Positions 1 to 5,495 of a stretch of 28,631 nucleotides of DNA are shown one piece after another. The translations under genes and the position numbers were made by a program. The DNA comes from a virus: positions 1 through 28,631 of the IMG/VR virus record IMGVR_UViG_3300032020_000037, one strand, 5' to 3'. Below the pieces are notes generated by a model that was not told the origin of the DNA, did no database searches, and worked only from the letters and a program-made list of their open reading frames with translations. Each line of letters starts with the position of its first letter. Position 1 is the first letter of the stretch.

Positions 1-1003
1 TGAACTTCTTTTCCTTTTCAGGCTCGGTTTGTTTAGCGCGGTCCTTCTTCGTCAGTTTCCTCATCAATGCCTGACAATCAAAACAGTACACCCTCCCATT
101 GAATTCCTTCCTCGATTCTTCCGCCAAAGCAGGCGATACTACGGCCTTGCATCCCGGATTCTGGCAATAAAAGACCTCTTCAACTGGTTTAGGGTGTTGG
201 TCTGCCAGAATGTCTTCTATCCCCCCTTGCTTGGCCAATTCGCCCTCTTTTTCCTCTTCCTCGACTATTTCTGCGTCCTCGATGATTTCAATGGGCGTAT
301 CGTCCAATTTGCCCTCTTCTATGGGCTTCTCAACCTTGTACTCAATCGCCAGGATCTTGCGGTTGTTTTCGATGGCCTGGTTAAGCATTTCCGTGTTCAG
401 GTTCGTTGAGAATCGGAAAAGGTAATGGGTCTGCATTGTGCCATTGGCGGGATTCCCCACTTTTTCGGCCACTCTTTCCAAAGTCAGAGGAATGCACTTG
501 CACCTGTGAACCATCTCCTTCCAGTAAGCCATAACATCGAGAATGCGGTTGATATTCGTCCCGGAGCCAGTATCAATCTGGTAGACTCCACCCAGGGAGA
601 CCTTAGGAAGAATGACCATAAGATGTCCCCTCTTGCCACATTCGTTTTTCTCCAGTGCATCACAGGGACATTTCTTCTCTTCCATCTCTTTCGTTTCAGG
701 ATTGAACCAAATCGCTTCTTCCCCGTCCCCTTTACACTTGAGCCTTTGATTTGAGCCGTAGGATTTGTAAGAATAAGGGATCACTTCTGCCTGGTTTTCG
801 CTGGGAAACATTACATCCAGAATCTTCGGCTTTTCTCCGTAGACTGCCTTGACTTCTGGCGGGCAGACGAAATAATCAACTTCCTTCGGGTACTCCTTGC
901 CTGTCTTTTGGCTAATTACCTTAATTCCCAATCTTACTTTTCCCAAACGCGGGAGGTACTGAATCCTCTTGAAATCCTTAATCGATGTGAATTTTTGCTC
1001 CAT
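1..1003 (-). CDS. Phage Gp3 / recombination-directionality-factor-like protein (3' end cut by window)
   Basis: The frame opens at an ATG at 1003, behind GGAGGCGAAAGAG, and stays open to the window edge for 334 codons, so the C-terminus is missing. The reading recalls the phage protein family annotated as recombination directionality factor-like: an N-terminal PRLGKVRLG segment, FVCPPEV, LDVMFPSE, a Cys pattern in CKGDGEEA and KKCPCDALEKNECG, then LMVILPKVSLGGVYQIDTGS and IPLTLERV. After about residue 215 comes a very acidic linker, and near residue 285 a Cys-X4-Cys plus CFDC pair that may be a zinc knuckle. It overlaps the upstream Cas4-like nuclease gene by 26 bases, so the two are probably made and used together in DNA recombination or replication. 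The family name is from memory; the biochemical role (integrase control or ssDNA handling) is uncertain. Confidence 0.72.
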   Translation of the reverse strand, partial: MEQKFTSIKDFKRIQYLPRLGKVRLGIKVISQKTGKEYPKEVDYFVCPPEVKAVYGEKPKILDVMFPSENQAEVIPYSYKSYGSNQRLKCKGDGEEAIWFNPETKEMEEKKCPCDALEKNECGKRGHLMVILPKVSLGGVYQIDTGSGTNINRILDVMAYWKEMVHRCKCIPLTLERVAEKVGNPANGTMQTHYLFRFSTNLNTEMLNQAIENNRKILAIEYKVEKPIEEGKLDDTPIEIIEDAEIVEEEEKEGELAKQGGIEDILADQHPKPVEEVFYCQNPGCKAVVSPALAEESRKEFNGRVYCFDCQALMRKLTKKDRAKQTEPEKEKKF

Positions 1004-2093
1004 TCTCTTTCGCCTCCTTCTTTTTGAATTCTTTTTTCAAGTTGATACTTAATCGTTCCGAAAAGCCCTCTTTCTCGCATAGCCCCAAAAATGGTGCTGG
1101 AATAAGTGTCTTATCAATACGCATTGATTTGATAAGGTTATTCTTGATAATATACCTGTCCGTCGTTCCTTCCCTTACGCCTTTCTCCAGGAGAGCCTTC
1201 TTAATTTTTTCCTTCAATTCCTCGTTCTCTTTCTTCATTTCGCTTAGATGCCCAGCTGTTTCCAGGTAATAAGCACACAGTTCTTCCATGTCTTGCAGGT
1301 CAGCCCCGGTACCTAATGTCTGGAATTCCGCCTCGTAGTTCGCCCAACAAACTTCATGGTACTGACAATACTCGCATCGCCAATAGTCTTTGGCATATTG
1401 TCTTGGTGGTAGTTCCTTCCGGGAAGCGAATTCTTCGACTGCTTGAAACTTTGCGAAGGAGTCCCTGACAATATTCGGGAATTCTAAATTCAATGGAGTC
1501 GGGTCCATACCTTCTCCCGACATAATCATTGACTTTACCAAGCATAAATCTTTTTCCCTGAGGTACTCAATGGAGAATTCAAGATATTGAGCAGTATTTT
1601 TATTCTTCAATAACAGGATAGATTCAGTTATCTCTGAACAAATCTCACTCAATCCGTCGATATAAACACAAACCTGACTCAGATTATCGAGAGGTGGTTT
1701 TCCTTTTGCACTTTCATAAAATTTGAAATGATTTATCGCTTTATGTTCATAATGTCTATCGTAGTCCATTATATCTTGTATGATTCCGTCAATTTTCCCT
1801 TTGAGTCTGAAAGGATAACCTTCTCGATGTGAGTCAGTTGGCAAATCTTTTGAGTGGAATTTATATGCTGTCTTCCTAATCCAGTCCGCAGTAAGTTCCT
1901 CATGCCAATTAGAATCATCAAAAACCATCGCTGCTCTCCCAGGCAAAGGAGTGGCGGGAGTTTCCATTTTCCAATACACCATCTGCCTGATACAGCGGTC
2001 GGGCCCCGATAGCGAGGGCCTCGGATAATAATGACTATCCTCTTTCTCCTGATATTCCTGAGCTGCAACTTTGTGAAGCAGTTCCGCCAACAT
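978..2093 (-). CDS. Cas4/RecB-like PD-(D/E)xK nuclease with Fe-S cysteines
   Basis: A 371-residue protein starting at an ATG behind AAAGGAGG. The nuclease core is visible: Cys34 in GPDRCIRQ, His64 in SNWHEE, Asp102 in GKIDGII, then Glu116-His-Lys118 as the ExK motif. A C-terminal cysteine set follows, with Cys240 and Cys243 in RCEYC and Cys249 in HEVCW. One N-terminal Cys plus three C-terminal Cys is the 4Fe-4S arrangement of Cas4 and AddB-type nucleases. Residues from about 265 on form a charged coiled coil and a basic tail, an extension also common in phage members. Expected activity is single-strand DNA exonuclease in phage recombination. No cas1, cas2 or CRISPR array lies nearby, so a recombination role fits better than CRISPR adaptation. 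Its 3' end overlaps the next gene by 26 bases. Confidence 0.8.
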   Translation of the reverse strand: MLAELLHKVAAQEYQEKEDSHYYPRPSLSGPDRCIRQMVYWKMETPATPLPGRAAMVFDDSNWHEELTADWIRKTAYKFHSKDLPTDSHREGYPFRLKGKIDGIIQDIMDYDRHYEHKAINHFKFYESAKGKPPLDNLSQVCVYIDGLSEICSEITESILLLKNKNTAQYLEFSIEYLREKDLCLVKSMIMSGEGMDPTPLNLEFPNIVRDSFAKFQAVEEFASRKELPPRQYAKDYWRCEYCQYHEVCWANYEAEFQTLGTGADLQDMEELCAYYLETAGHLSEMKKENEELKEKIKKALLEKGVREGTTDRYIIKNNLIKSMRIDKTLIPAPFLGLCEKEGFSERLSINLKKEFKKKEAKENGAKIHID

Positions 2094-2106
2094 CTTTTTG
2101 CCTCCT

Positions 2107-2664
2107 TTACCTGAAGATTTTATTTATGCACCGCCTTGCAGAATGGTTTATTTCCGTTTCTGTAAATCTGTAAATCCTATAACTCTTAAATCCTAAAATC
2201 GTATCTTGTGCAATATCTTTACCTTTATTTTTTCCCCTGCTATGCCAATACTTTCCGTCTGCTTGCACGATAATTTTATTCGGTAATAGAAAATCTACTA
2301 TTGCTATACCTTCCAAAGGAATTTGTTTCATATAAGAAATGCCTTGACGTTTTAGTTCATTTTCCAATTTTAATTCTATCGATGTTTCTTTATTTTTCCA
2401 TTTCCCAGAAGTCATAAACTTTATCATCCTTTCCCGCCCTCGAGCCCCATACATCGGATTCCTTTCTCCTTTGTTATATCCTTTTCCTTCGGTTTTTCTA
2501 ACAAAAAATTTACCTGTTATACCTTCAAACTTACCATGTTTCCAATTAGGATTTCTATTACCCAGTTTACATTCCCGTTGTTTTTTTATATATTCAGGAT
2601 TGTGGTAATCCGTATTCATTCGCCCCCAAATTCTTCCATCTTTACATATTTTAATTTTTTTCAT
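2107..2664 (-). CDS. Free-standing homing endonuclease: NUMOD3-like motifs plus Vsr/DUF559-like nuclease
   Basis: A 185-residue basic protein. The N-terminal half has two NUMOD3-like DNA-binding motifs, GNRNPNW near residue 35 and GERNPMYG near residue 66. The C-terminal half resembles the very-short-patch-repair/DUF559 nuclease fold: IELKLENELKRQGI (95-109), Asp124 in IVDFLLP, Asp136 in ADGKYWH with His141, then a KD...GFKSYRIYRFTETEI ending. That pairing matches the phage EDxHD-type homing endonucleases. It sits between two unrelated small phage genes with a weak SD (AAAGGGA almost touching the ATG) and looks more A/T-rich than its neighbours, consistent with a mobile insertion. No intron or intein boundaries were recognised, so it is probably free-standing. 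The domain assignment is by motif reading only. Confidence 0.72.
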   Translation of the reverse strand: MKKIKICKDGRIWGRMNTDYHNPEYIKKQRECKLGNRNPNWKHGKFEGITGKFFVRKTEGKGYNKGERNPMYGARGRERMIKFMTSGKWKNKETSIELKLENELKRQGISYMKQIPLEGIAIVDFLLPNKIIVQADGKYWHSRGKNKGKDIAQDTILGFKSYRIYRFTETEINHSARRCINKIFR

Positions 2665-2791
2665 TCCCTTTCTTTATTAACTCCCTCATCTCCTTGATAA
2701 TCGTTCCAATCCTGTCAATCTGTTGATTCACTGCCAGGAATAGTCTTAGGGCTTCCGCTTCCAGTTCCCTCTGTTCTGGTGTTTGATACAT
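2651..2791 (-). CDS. Small helical hypothetical protein (46 aa)
   Basis: An ATG at 2791 behind AAAGGTGGTG opens a 46-residue frame rich in Glu, Leu and Ile: MYQTPEQRELEAEALRLF, then QQIDRIGTIIKEMRELIKK. It reads as one amphipathic helix or short coiled coil. It overlaps the 3' end of the histone-like gene by 77 bases in another frame and the start of the homing endonuclease gene by 14 bases. The good ribosome binding site and protein-like composition support it. The function is unknown; a short helical partner or accessory protein is the most one can say. Confidence 0.55.
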   Translation of the reverse strand: MYQTPEQRELEAEALRLFLAVNQQIDRIGTIIKEMRELIKKGNEKN

Positions 2792-3017
2792 CTTTTTTCA
2801 CCACCTTTCTTTTGCCTTTCAAAAGAATAGCCATCCTCTGACCTAAATTTATAAGCGTACTATCAATCCTTTTATGATGCCCATTGAACTGCCTGCAAGC
2901 CTTCTCAATTATCTGTTCCATCGTAATGTCAAGAGCCATCAATCCATCCCTTGTTATCTGCTTGCCTGCCTGGTGGAATTTCTCTTTGACCGCTTTAATC
3001 TTAATGTAGTGCATCAT
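2715..3017 (-). CDS. Histone-fold-like small basic DNA-binding protein
   Basis: A 100-residue protein with a clear SD (AAAGGAGAG) before ATG-ATG. The first ~65 residues read like the archaeal/bacterial histone-fold pattern: IKAVKEKFHQAGKQITRDG, then LMALDITMEQIIEKACRQF and a final helix, comparable to known short phage and bacterial histone-like proteins (helix, long central helix, short helix). The usual RKT/TI element before the last helix is replaced by HHKRIDSTLINL, so the match is imperfect. The C-terminal ~30 residues are a Lys, Gly and Ser-rich tail overlapping the next small ORF, and may be a disordered DNA-contacting tail. It lies directly downstream of a terminator and dyad-rich control region. 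The likely role is phage DNA compaction or transcription control; no database check was possible. Confidence 0.55.
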   Translation of the reverse strand: MMHYIKIKAVKEKFHQAGKQITRDGLMALDITMEQIIEKACRQFNGHHKRIDSTLINLGQRMAILLKGKRKVVKKDVSNTRTEGTGSGSPKTIPGSESTD

Positions 3018-3035
3018 TCACTCTCCTTTTTTCTA

Positions 3036-3078
3036 AAATAAAAAACCCGACAAATCTTAATCCAAGAAATGTCGGGTT
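3036..3078 (-). terminator. Intrinsic terminator upstream of the histone-like gene
   Basis: On the minus strand AACCCGACA pairs perfectly with TGTCGGGTT (9 bp, 17-base loop) and is followed by TTTTTTATTTT. On the plus strand the stem is followed by TTCGTCG, so it should act only on minus-strand transcripts. It lies about 20 bases before the start codon of the histone-like gene, so it ends upstream transcription or gates that gene. Confidence 0.85.
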
Positions 3079-3083
3079 CGTCG

Positions 3084-3118
3084 TTAACAAAAGTATTACA
3101 AAGTTATACTTTTGTTAA
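3084..3118. repeat. 13-bp perfect inverted repeat, operator-like
   Basis: TTAACAAAAGTAT and ATACTTTTGTTAA are perfect reverse complements separated by 9 bases. In DNA this is a candidate operator, for instance for the ribbon-helix-helix protein encoded just upstream; in RNA it would be a stable hairpin immediately before the terminator. There is no run of U after it, so it is not itself a terminator. Confidence 0.8.
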
Positions 3119-3128
3119 TCTAATATAC

Positions 3129-3151
3129 ATTATATGTACTTGTGGCCACAA
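3129..3151 (-). promoter_or_regulatory. Consensus -10 box with 12-bp palindrome in the spacer (weak promoter candidate)
   Basis: A minus-strand TATAAT (plus 3129-3134) sits in a small dyad TACAT-ATA-ATGTA. Five bases upstream is the perfect palindrome TTGTGGCCACAA (3140-3151), where the spacer would be. The hexamer at the -35 distance is GTTTTT, a poor match, so if this is a promoter it is weak or activator-dependent. Transcription would start near 3127 and run through the inverted repeat and terminator towards the histone-like gene. Confidence 0.45.
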
Positions 3152-3156
3152 AAAAA

Positions 3157-3342
3157 CTAAAACCCGCCACTTCTTGTTGATTTCATTATGTATTTTCTTA
3201 AAAGAGCCGCAGGCGTGTCGCCTCTTTGTTTGCAGTATTTTGAGAACCTTCTTTTGAGATTTGTGCTTACCCGAATCTCAATGACATCATCATAGAGTTT
3301 GGGGCGTTTCTTTCTGCCTAATTTGTTTAGTTTCTTTGCCAT
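3157..3342 (-). CDS. Ribbon-helix-helix (Arc/MetJ-type) DNA-binding protein
   Basis: A 61-residue basic protein. After a Lys/Arg-rich N-terminal arm comes a likely beta strand, DDVIEIRVS, then two helices, TNLKRRFSKYCKQRG and DTPAALLRKYIMKS, which is the layout of a ribbon-helix-helix repressor dimer unit. It is flanked by control DNA: tandem promoters and an attenuator-like leader upstream, dyads and a terminator downstream. A role as the local phage regulator is therefore likely. No SD precedes its ATG; the 14 bases before it are AT-rich. Translation may depend on coupling to the upstream membrane-protein gene, whose stop is 7 bases away. Confidence 0.72.
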   Translation of the reverse strand: MAKKLNKLGRKKRPKLYDDVIEIRVSTNLKRRFSKYCKQRGDTPAALLRKYIMKSTRSGGF

Positions 3343-3349
3343 AGTAGAA

Positions 3350-3652
3350 TTAAAAAATTAAAAATATTCCCCATATAAATGTAACAGTGGAAGAAACAAG
3401 AAACAAATTCCCGACCAGTTTTACGTCTCCTTCGCTAATGGTAGGCTTATCGGTTAACATTCTGTATCCCACATAGCCAGCAAACAAAGACCAGCCAATA
3501 AGTAGTAATCCTTTCAATTTGGTATGTTCCTGAATAGTCGTGGTTGAAAAATCATCTTGGCTTTCTTTATCACGGATACGCAAGGTTGCCGCCAATGCAG
3601 AACCCGTAATCAACAAGACCAAACATAAAAGTAGAGTTATAATTTTTGTCAT
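3350..3652 (-). CDS. Small membrane protein with N-terminal signal/TM segment
   Basis: A 100-residue protein. The start MTKIITLLLCLVLLITGSALA looks like a signal peptide or first membrane span, possibly cleaved after ALA. A polar stretch (residues ~22-45) follows, then spans around LKGLLLIGWSLFAGYVGYRM and the C-terminal VGNLFLVSSTVTFIWGIFLIF. No SD precedes the ATG: the T-tract of an intrinsic terminator ends three bases before it. It is the first sizeable gene behind a consensus sigma-70 promoter, so its expression probably depends on read-through of that terminator. The function is not recognised; host-envelope modification or superinfection control are guesses. Confidence 0.62.
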   Translation of the reverse strand: MTKIITLLLCLVLLITGSALAATLRIRDKESQDDFSTTTIQEHTKLKGLLLIGWSLFAGYVGYRMLTDKPTISEGDVKLVGNLFLVSSTVTFIWGIFLIF

Positions 3653-3714
3653 CTTAAAATAAAAATGGCGGTCTGGGCGACCTCAACCTTTCGGTCAGAG
3701 ATGTCAAACCGCCA
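3653..3714 (-). terminator. Intrinsic terminator/attenuator before the membrane-protein gene
   Basis: On the minus strand TGGCGGT pairs with ACCGCCA (extendable by a G-U and an A-U pair) around a structured 35-base loop, followed immediately by TTTTTATTTT. The T-rich end touches the start codon region at 3652, so read-through is required for the downstream gene. Confidence 0.75.
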
Positions 3715-3767
3715 CGAATTTTTCCTATAAAAAAACATCCCTTGTCTGAGGTCGCTCTTTTTCCCAT
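3654..3767 (-). CDS. Possible leader ORF (37 aa)
   Basis: AGGAAGGG four bases before an ATG at 3767 opens a 37-residue frame (start MGKRATSDKG, end PRPPFLF) that stops at TAA one base before the ATG of the membrane-protein gene. Translation would run through the whole structured leader and terminator, so a translating ribosome could control the folding. The amino-acid sequence resembles no family and may be incidental. The strong SD and the stop adjoining the next start are the reasons to list it. From the nearer promoter the 5' leader would be only about 11 bases. Confidence 0.35.
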   Translation of the reverse strand: MGKRATSDKGCFFIGKIRGGLTSLTERLRSPRPPFLF

Positions 3768-3783
3768 TTTCCCTTCCTAACTA

Positions 3784-3812
3784 ATTATACCACAAAAAAT
3801 TCCTTTTGTCAA
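3784..3812 (-). promoter_or_regulatory. Perfect consensus sigma-70 promoter
   Basis: On the minus strand TTGACA (plus 3807-3812), a 17-base spacer and TATAAT (plus 3784-3789) match the housekeeping sigma-70 consensus at all twelve positions with ideal spacing. It lies in the gap after the lysis genes and points at the membrane-protein, ribbon-helix-helix and recombination genes, so it is probably an early phage promoter used by host RNA polymerase. Confidence 0.9.
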
Positions 3813-3838
3813 GGGCTTCTTTCCCCCTTTGTGATTAC

Positions 3839-3867
3839 AGAGTATCAGATATTGAAATATTTGTCAA
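3839..3867 (-). promoter_or_regulatory. Second, upstream sigma-70-like promoter (extended -10)
   Basis: TTGACA (plus 3862-3867), a 17-base spacer and TACTCT (plus 3839-3844) preceded by TGA, giving a TGn extended -10. The -35 is perfect but the -10 matches only three of six bases. It is 55 bases upstream of the consensus promoter and faces the same way, so the two may act in tandem. Confidence 0.55.
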
Positions 3868-3900
3868 GAGAAATCTTCAATTATTTTTTCCCGACGCTGT

Positions 3901-4071
3901 TCACCGCCAAATTCCGTCTTCGTGTCTCACAGGCAGCCTGGGTCGGCCGAAGAAATGGTAAAAATATTTCTCGCTTGCTTTAGGAATTCTGATGCCCCGC
4001 TTTCTCGGATTCGTCCTTCTGTCGAAAATCTTAATATGCTTGGCTTGCATTTCTGCAGTTAAATGAAACAT
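3901..4071 (-). CDS. Small basic hypothetical protein (56 aa)
   Basis: An ATG at 4071, four bases after the muramidase stop and behind AGAAGG, opens a 56-residue frame beginning MFHLTAEMQAKHIKIF and ending VRHEDGIWR. It is strongly basic (RRTNPRKRG in the middle) and rich in aromatic residues near KYFYHFFGRP. No known domain was recognised. It is the last gene of the late transcript before the promoter region, so it could be a small late or nucleic-acid-binding protein. Confidence 0.6.
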   Translation of the reverse strand: MFHLTAEMQAKHIKIFDRRTNPRKRGIRIPKASEKYFYHFFGRPRLPVRHEDGIWR

Positions 4072-4075
4072 CGTT

Positions 4076-4564
4076 TCAAACCTTCTCTATTAGAAATTTG
4101 ATATTGCTATCCTGTTGCAAAATTCGATAGAGGGATGTCAATTTGGTAGGGTAATTCGGGTCAGTGGCATATTGTAATGGTCCCTGTTTTGTCATTACAC
4201 CGTTCATAAGGCCAATAAAATACTCCATTGGATTGTCCCGTTTGTAGTAGGCTTCGGGATAAAGCCTCCTAATAAAGCCACAGTACCAAATAATCGCATC
4301 ATTGGCAGAATCAAAATCAATGAACGGTGCCTTAACTGGCACCCGTTTGCCGTCAATGTATTCGTGGGTATCGACAAGGACGACCTTCCCCTTCCAAACT
4401 TTCGGCTTCTTGATCCCCCAATAACCGTGATTACCGATAACTTTCCTGAATGCCCCAGATTCGTGCCAGGCATGCGTGAGCACTCCCAATTTGTTAAATC
4501 CCTGCTCTGCGGCAATTTTAAGGGCTTCGCAGAATTCCTTAATTATTCGTAAATCCGGGCTCAT
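4076..4564 (-). CDS. Endolysin: GH73-type (FlgJ/glucosaminidase-like) muralytic enzyme
   Basis: A 162-residue protein from the ATG at 4564, four bases after the holin-like stop and nine bases after a GGGA; upstream in-frame starts at 4609 would overlap that gene and lack an SD. The sequence follows the glucosaminidase plan: LTHAWHESGAF with the likely catalytic Glu35, then VIGNHGYWGIK, VDTHEYIDGKRV, FIDFDSANDAIIWY, and a C-terminal YATDPNYPTKLTSLYRIL. There is no signal peptide and no cell-wall binding domain, so it should rely on the upstream holin-like protein to reach peptidoglycan. The cleavage specificity (beta-N-acetylglucosaminidase) is inferred from the family. Confidence 0.85.
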   Translation of the reverse strand: MSPDLRIIKEFCEALKIAAEQGFNKLGVLTHAWHESGAFRKVIGNHGYWGIKKPKVWKGKVVLVDTHEYIDGKRVPVKAPFIDFDSANDAIIWYCGFIRRLYPEAYYKRDNPMEYFIGLMNGVMTKQGPLQYATDPNYPTKLTSLYRILQQDSNIKFLIEKV

Positions 4565-4568
4565 TAGC

Positions 4569-4823
4569 TTATTTCCCATTCGGGCTGAATTTCTGAGCCA
4601 CGCTTTCACCCAGATTTACGGCAAGGTAACCCGTTATTACCCATTTAGCCCATTCCATCCATTTGTCTACAGGTAACATACCCTTGAAGACAAGGACATA
4701 GGAAGCTACAAGAACTCCAACAACTAACCAGAATTTTCTTGAAGTCCACCTGTCATTCATAAGTAACTCCTTCAGCAGTTTCTCAATCTGCTTTATCAAA
4801 ATTAACTTCTTCAACCAGTTCAT
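4569..4823 (-). CDS. Holin-like membrane protein
   Basis: The start at 4823 (MNWLKKL) has GGAGG seven bases upstream, and the longer frame from 4871 would overlap the preceding gene. The 84-residue product has an N-terminal amphipathic Lys/Leu-rich helix, a hydrophobic span KFWLVVGVLVASYVLVFKGML (about 32-52), and a second span in the MEWAKWVITGYLAVNLG region. The short C-terminus is polar. Size, two spans and its place directly before the endolysin fit a class II-like holin. Assignment rests on topology and context only. Confidence 0.65.
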   Translation of the reverse strand: MNWLKKLILIKQIEKLLKELLMNDRWTSRKFWLVVGVLVASYVLVFKGMLPVDKWMEWAKWVITGYLAVNLGESVAQKFSPNGK

Positions 4824-4824
4824 A

Positions 4825-5208
4825 TTAAAACCTCCACCCCCCGAAAACTCCCCATAACCATTTTTTGACACTAAAGTTTCTGGCTCCGTAAACTCCGAGG
4901 TCTAATGATTCTGACAAATTGAAGTGAAACGGAAGTTTTGTTATTGTTGCTAATCCGTTCACCGCATTTTGTAAATCAAGACTTGCTCCCGACATTAGTG
5001 CCACCGAATCCAAGTCGGTAACTAACCCAATGTCAACACTAACTATTTTTGCCAGGTCAAACACAGATGTAAATCCTCCAAGTAGAAGGTCGTCTCTATT
5101 GAAGTCATAAAATGAACCTACTGTCAAACTCTCTAAGTTGAGATTGTAAGCATTTGCTATTCCAAACATAAACCCAACCAAAAGAATCGCTATAATTAGT
5201 TTTTTCAT
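4825..5208 (-). CDS. Exported small beta-barrel-like (outer-membrane type) protein in the lysis cassette
   Basis: A 127-residue protein with a textbook signal peptide, MKKLIIAILLVGFMFGIANA, and a likely cut after ANA. The mature part alternates polar and hydrophobic residues (NLNLESLTVGSFYDFN, LGGFTSVFDLAKIVSVDIGLV) and ends in GVFGGWRF, with an aromatic C-terminal Phe as in outer-membrane beta-barrel proteins recognised by the BAM machinery. At about 107 residues it could form only a small barrel. It lies one base upstream of the holin-like gene behind GGAGGTGAGG. A role in outer-membrane disruption or host-surface alteration is plausible; it resembles no classical spanin. Confidence 0.6.
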   Translation of the reverse strand: MKKLIIAILLVGFMFGIANAYNLNLESLTVGSFYDFNRDDLLLGGFTSVFDLAKIVSVDIGLVTDLDSVALMSGASLDLQNAVNGLATITKLPFHFNLSESLDLGVYGARNFSVKKWLWGVFGGWRF

Positions 5209-5213
5209 CTACC

Positions 5214-5477
5214 TCACCTCCTCCTCATCTCTTGTAAATAAGTCTTAATCCACTCAATATCTTTTTTGATACCTGAAATATCTTCTTTAATTTCCGTATA
5301 ACCGCTTTGGACTTTTTCCACTTTAATATCTGTCTGCCCTTTGACAGTAACAAGCCAGCCAATAAAAGTAGCCAGAAGAAGAATCGCCCCCCAAGTAACA
5401 ACATAAGTCGCCTTGTTGTTATTTTTTCTTCTCTCTGGTATCAAATTACCATCTCCATCCCTAACTTTTTTTGGCAT
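5214..5477 (-). CDS. Single-span membrane protein with C-terminal coiled coil (lysis-associated)
   Basis: An 87-residue protein with a basic cytoplasmic N-terminus (PERRKNNNK), one membrane span TYVVTWGAILLLATFIGWLV (about 24-43), then a heptad-rich helix KVEKVQSGYTEIKEDISGIKK to the C-terminus. A positively charged N-terminus, one span and an external coiled coil resemble an inner-membrane spanin or an XhlA-type lysis accessory protein. It sits five bases before the beta-barrel-like gene, so the two may form an envelope-spanning pair. The function is inferred from topology and place. Confidence 0.6.
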   Translation of the reverse strand: MPKKVRDGDGNLIPERRKNNNKATYVVTWGAILLLATFIGWLVTVKGQTDIKVEKVQSGYTEIKEDISGIKKDIEWIKTYLQEMRRR

Positions 5478-5495
5478 ATCTCACTCCAAGACAAC

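Larger units (their letters stand above)
3653..3785 (-). ncRNA. Structured leader RNA with interleaved helices ending in a terminator
   Basis: Transcription from the consensus promoter should start near 3778. The RNA contains GCGACCTCA (plus 3747-3755) complementary to TGAGGTCGC (3677-3685), and TGGCGGT (3708-3714) complementary to ACCGCCA (3666-3672). The two helices are interleaved (a, b, a', b'), which gives a pseudoknot or mutually exclusive forms. Inside the second loop is GACC-GAAA-GGTT with a GNRA tetraloop. The second helix is followed directly by TTTTTATTTT, making an intrinsic terminator three bases from the next ATG. This is the layout of an attenuator, a riboswitch-like leader or a phage small RNA. 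No known riboswitch class was recognised. Confidence 0.6.

Noticed and set aside
1-754. Three plus-strand frames of 71-126 aa at the left edge
   Set aside because: They are opposite the RDF-like gene, whose minus-strand reading has recognisable family motifs and a good SD.
978-2093. CRISPR-associated cas4 of a phage CRISPR system
   Set aside because: No cas1, cas2, effector genes or array occur in the window; the recombination context is a better fit.
3157-3652. Toxin-antitoxin pair (membrane protein plus RHH)
   Set aside because: RHH antitoxins normally adjoin RelE/MazF-type toxins; the partner is a multi-span membrane protein of no known toxin family, and phage control DNA surrounds both.
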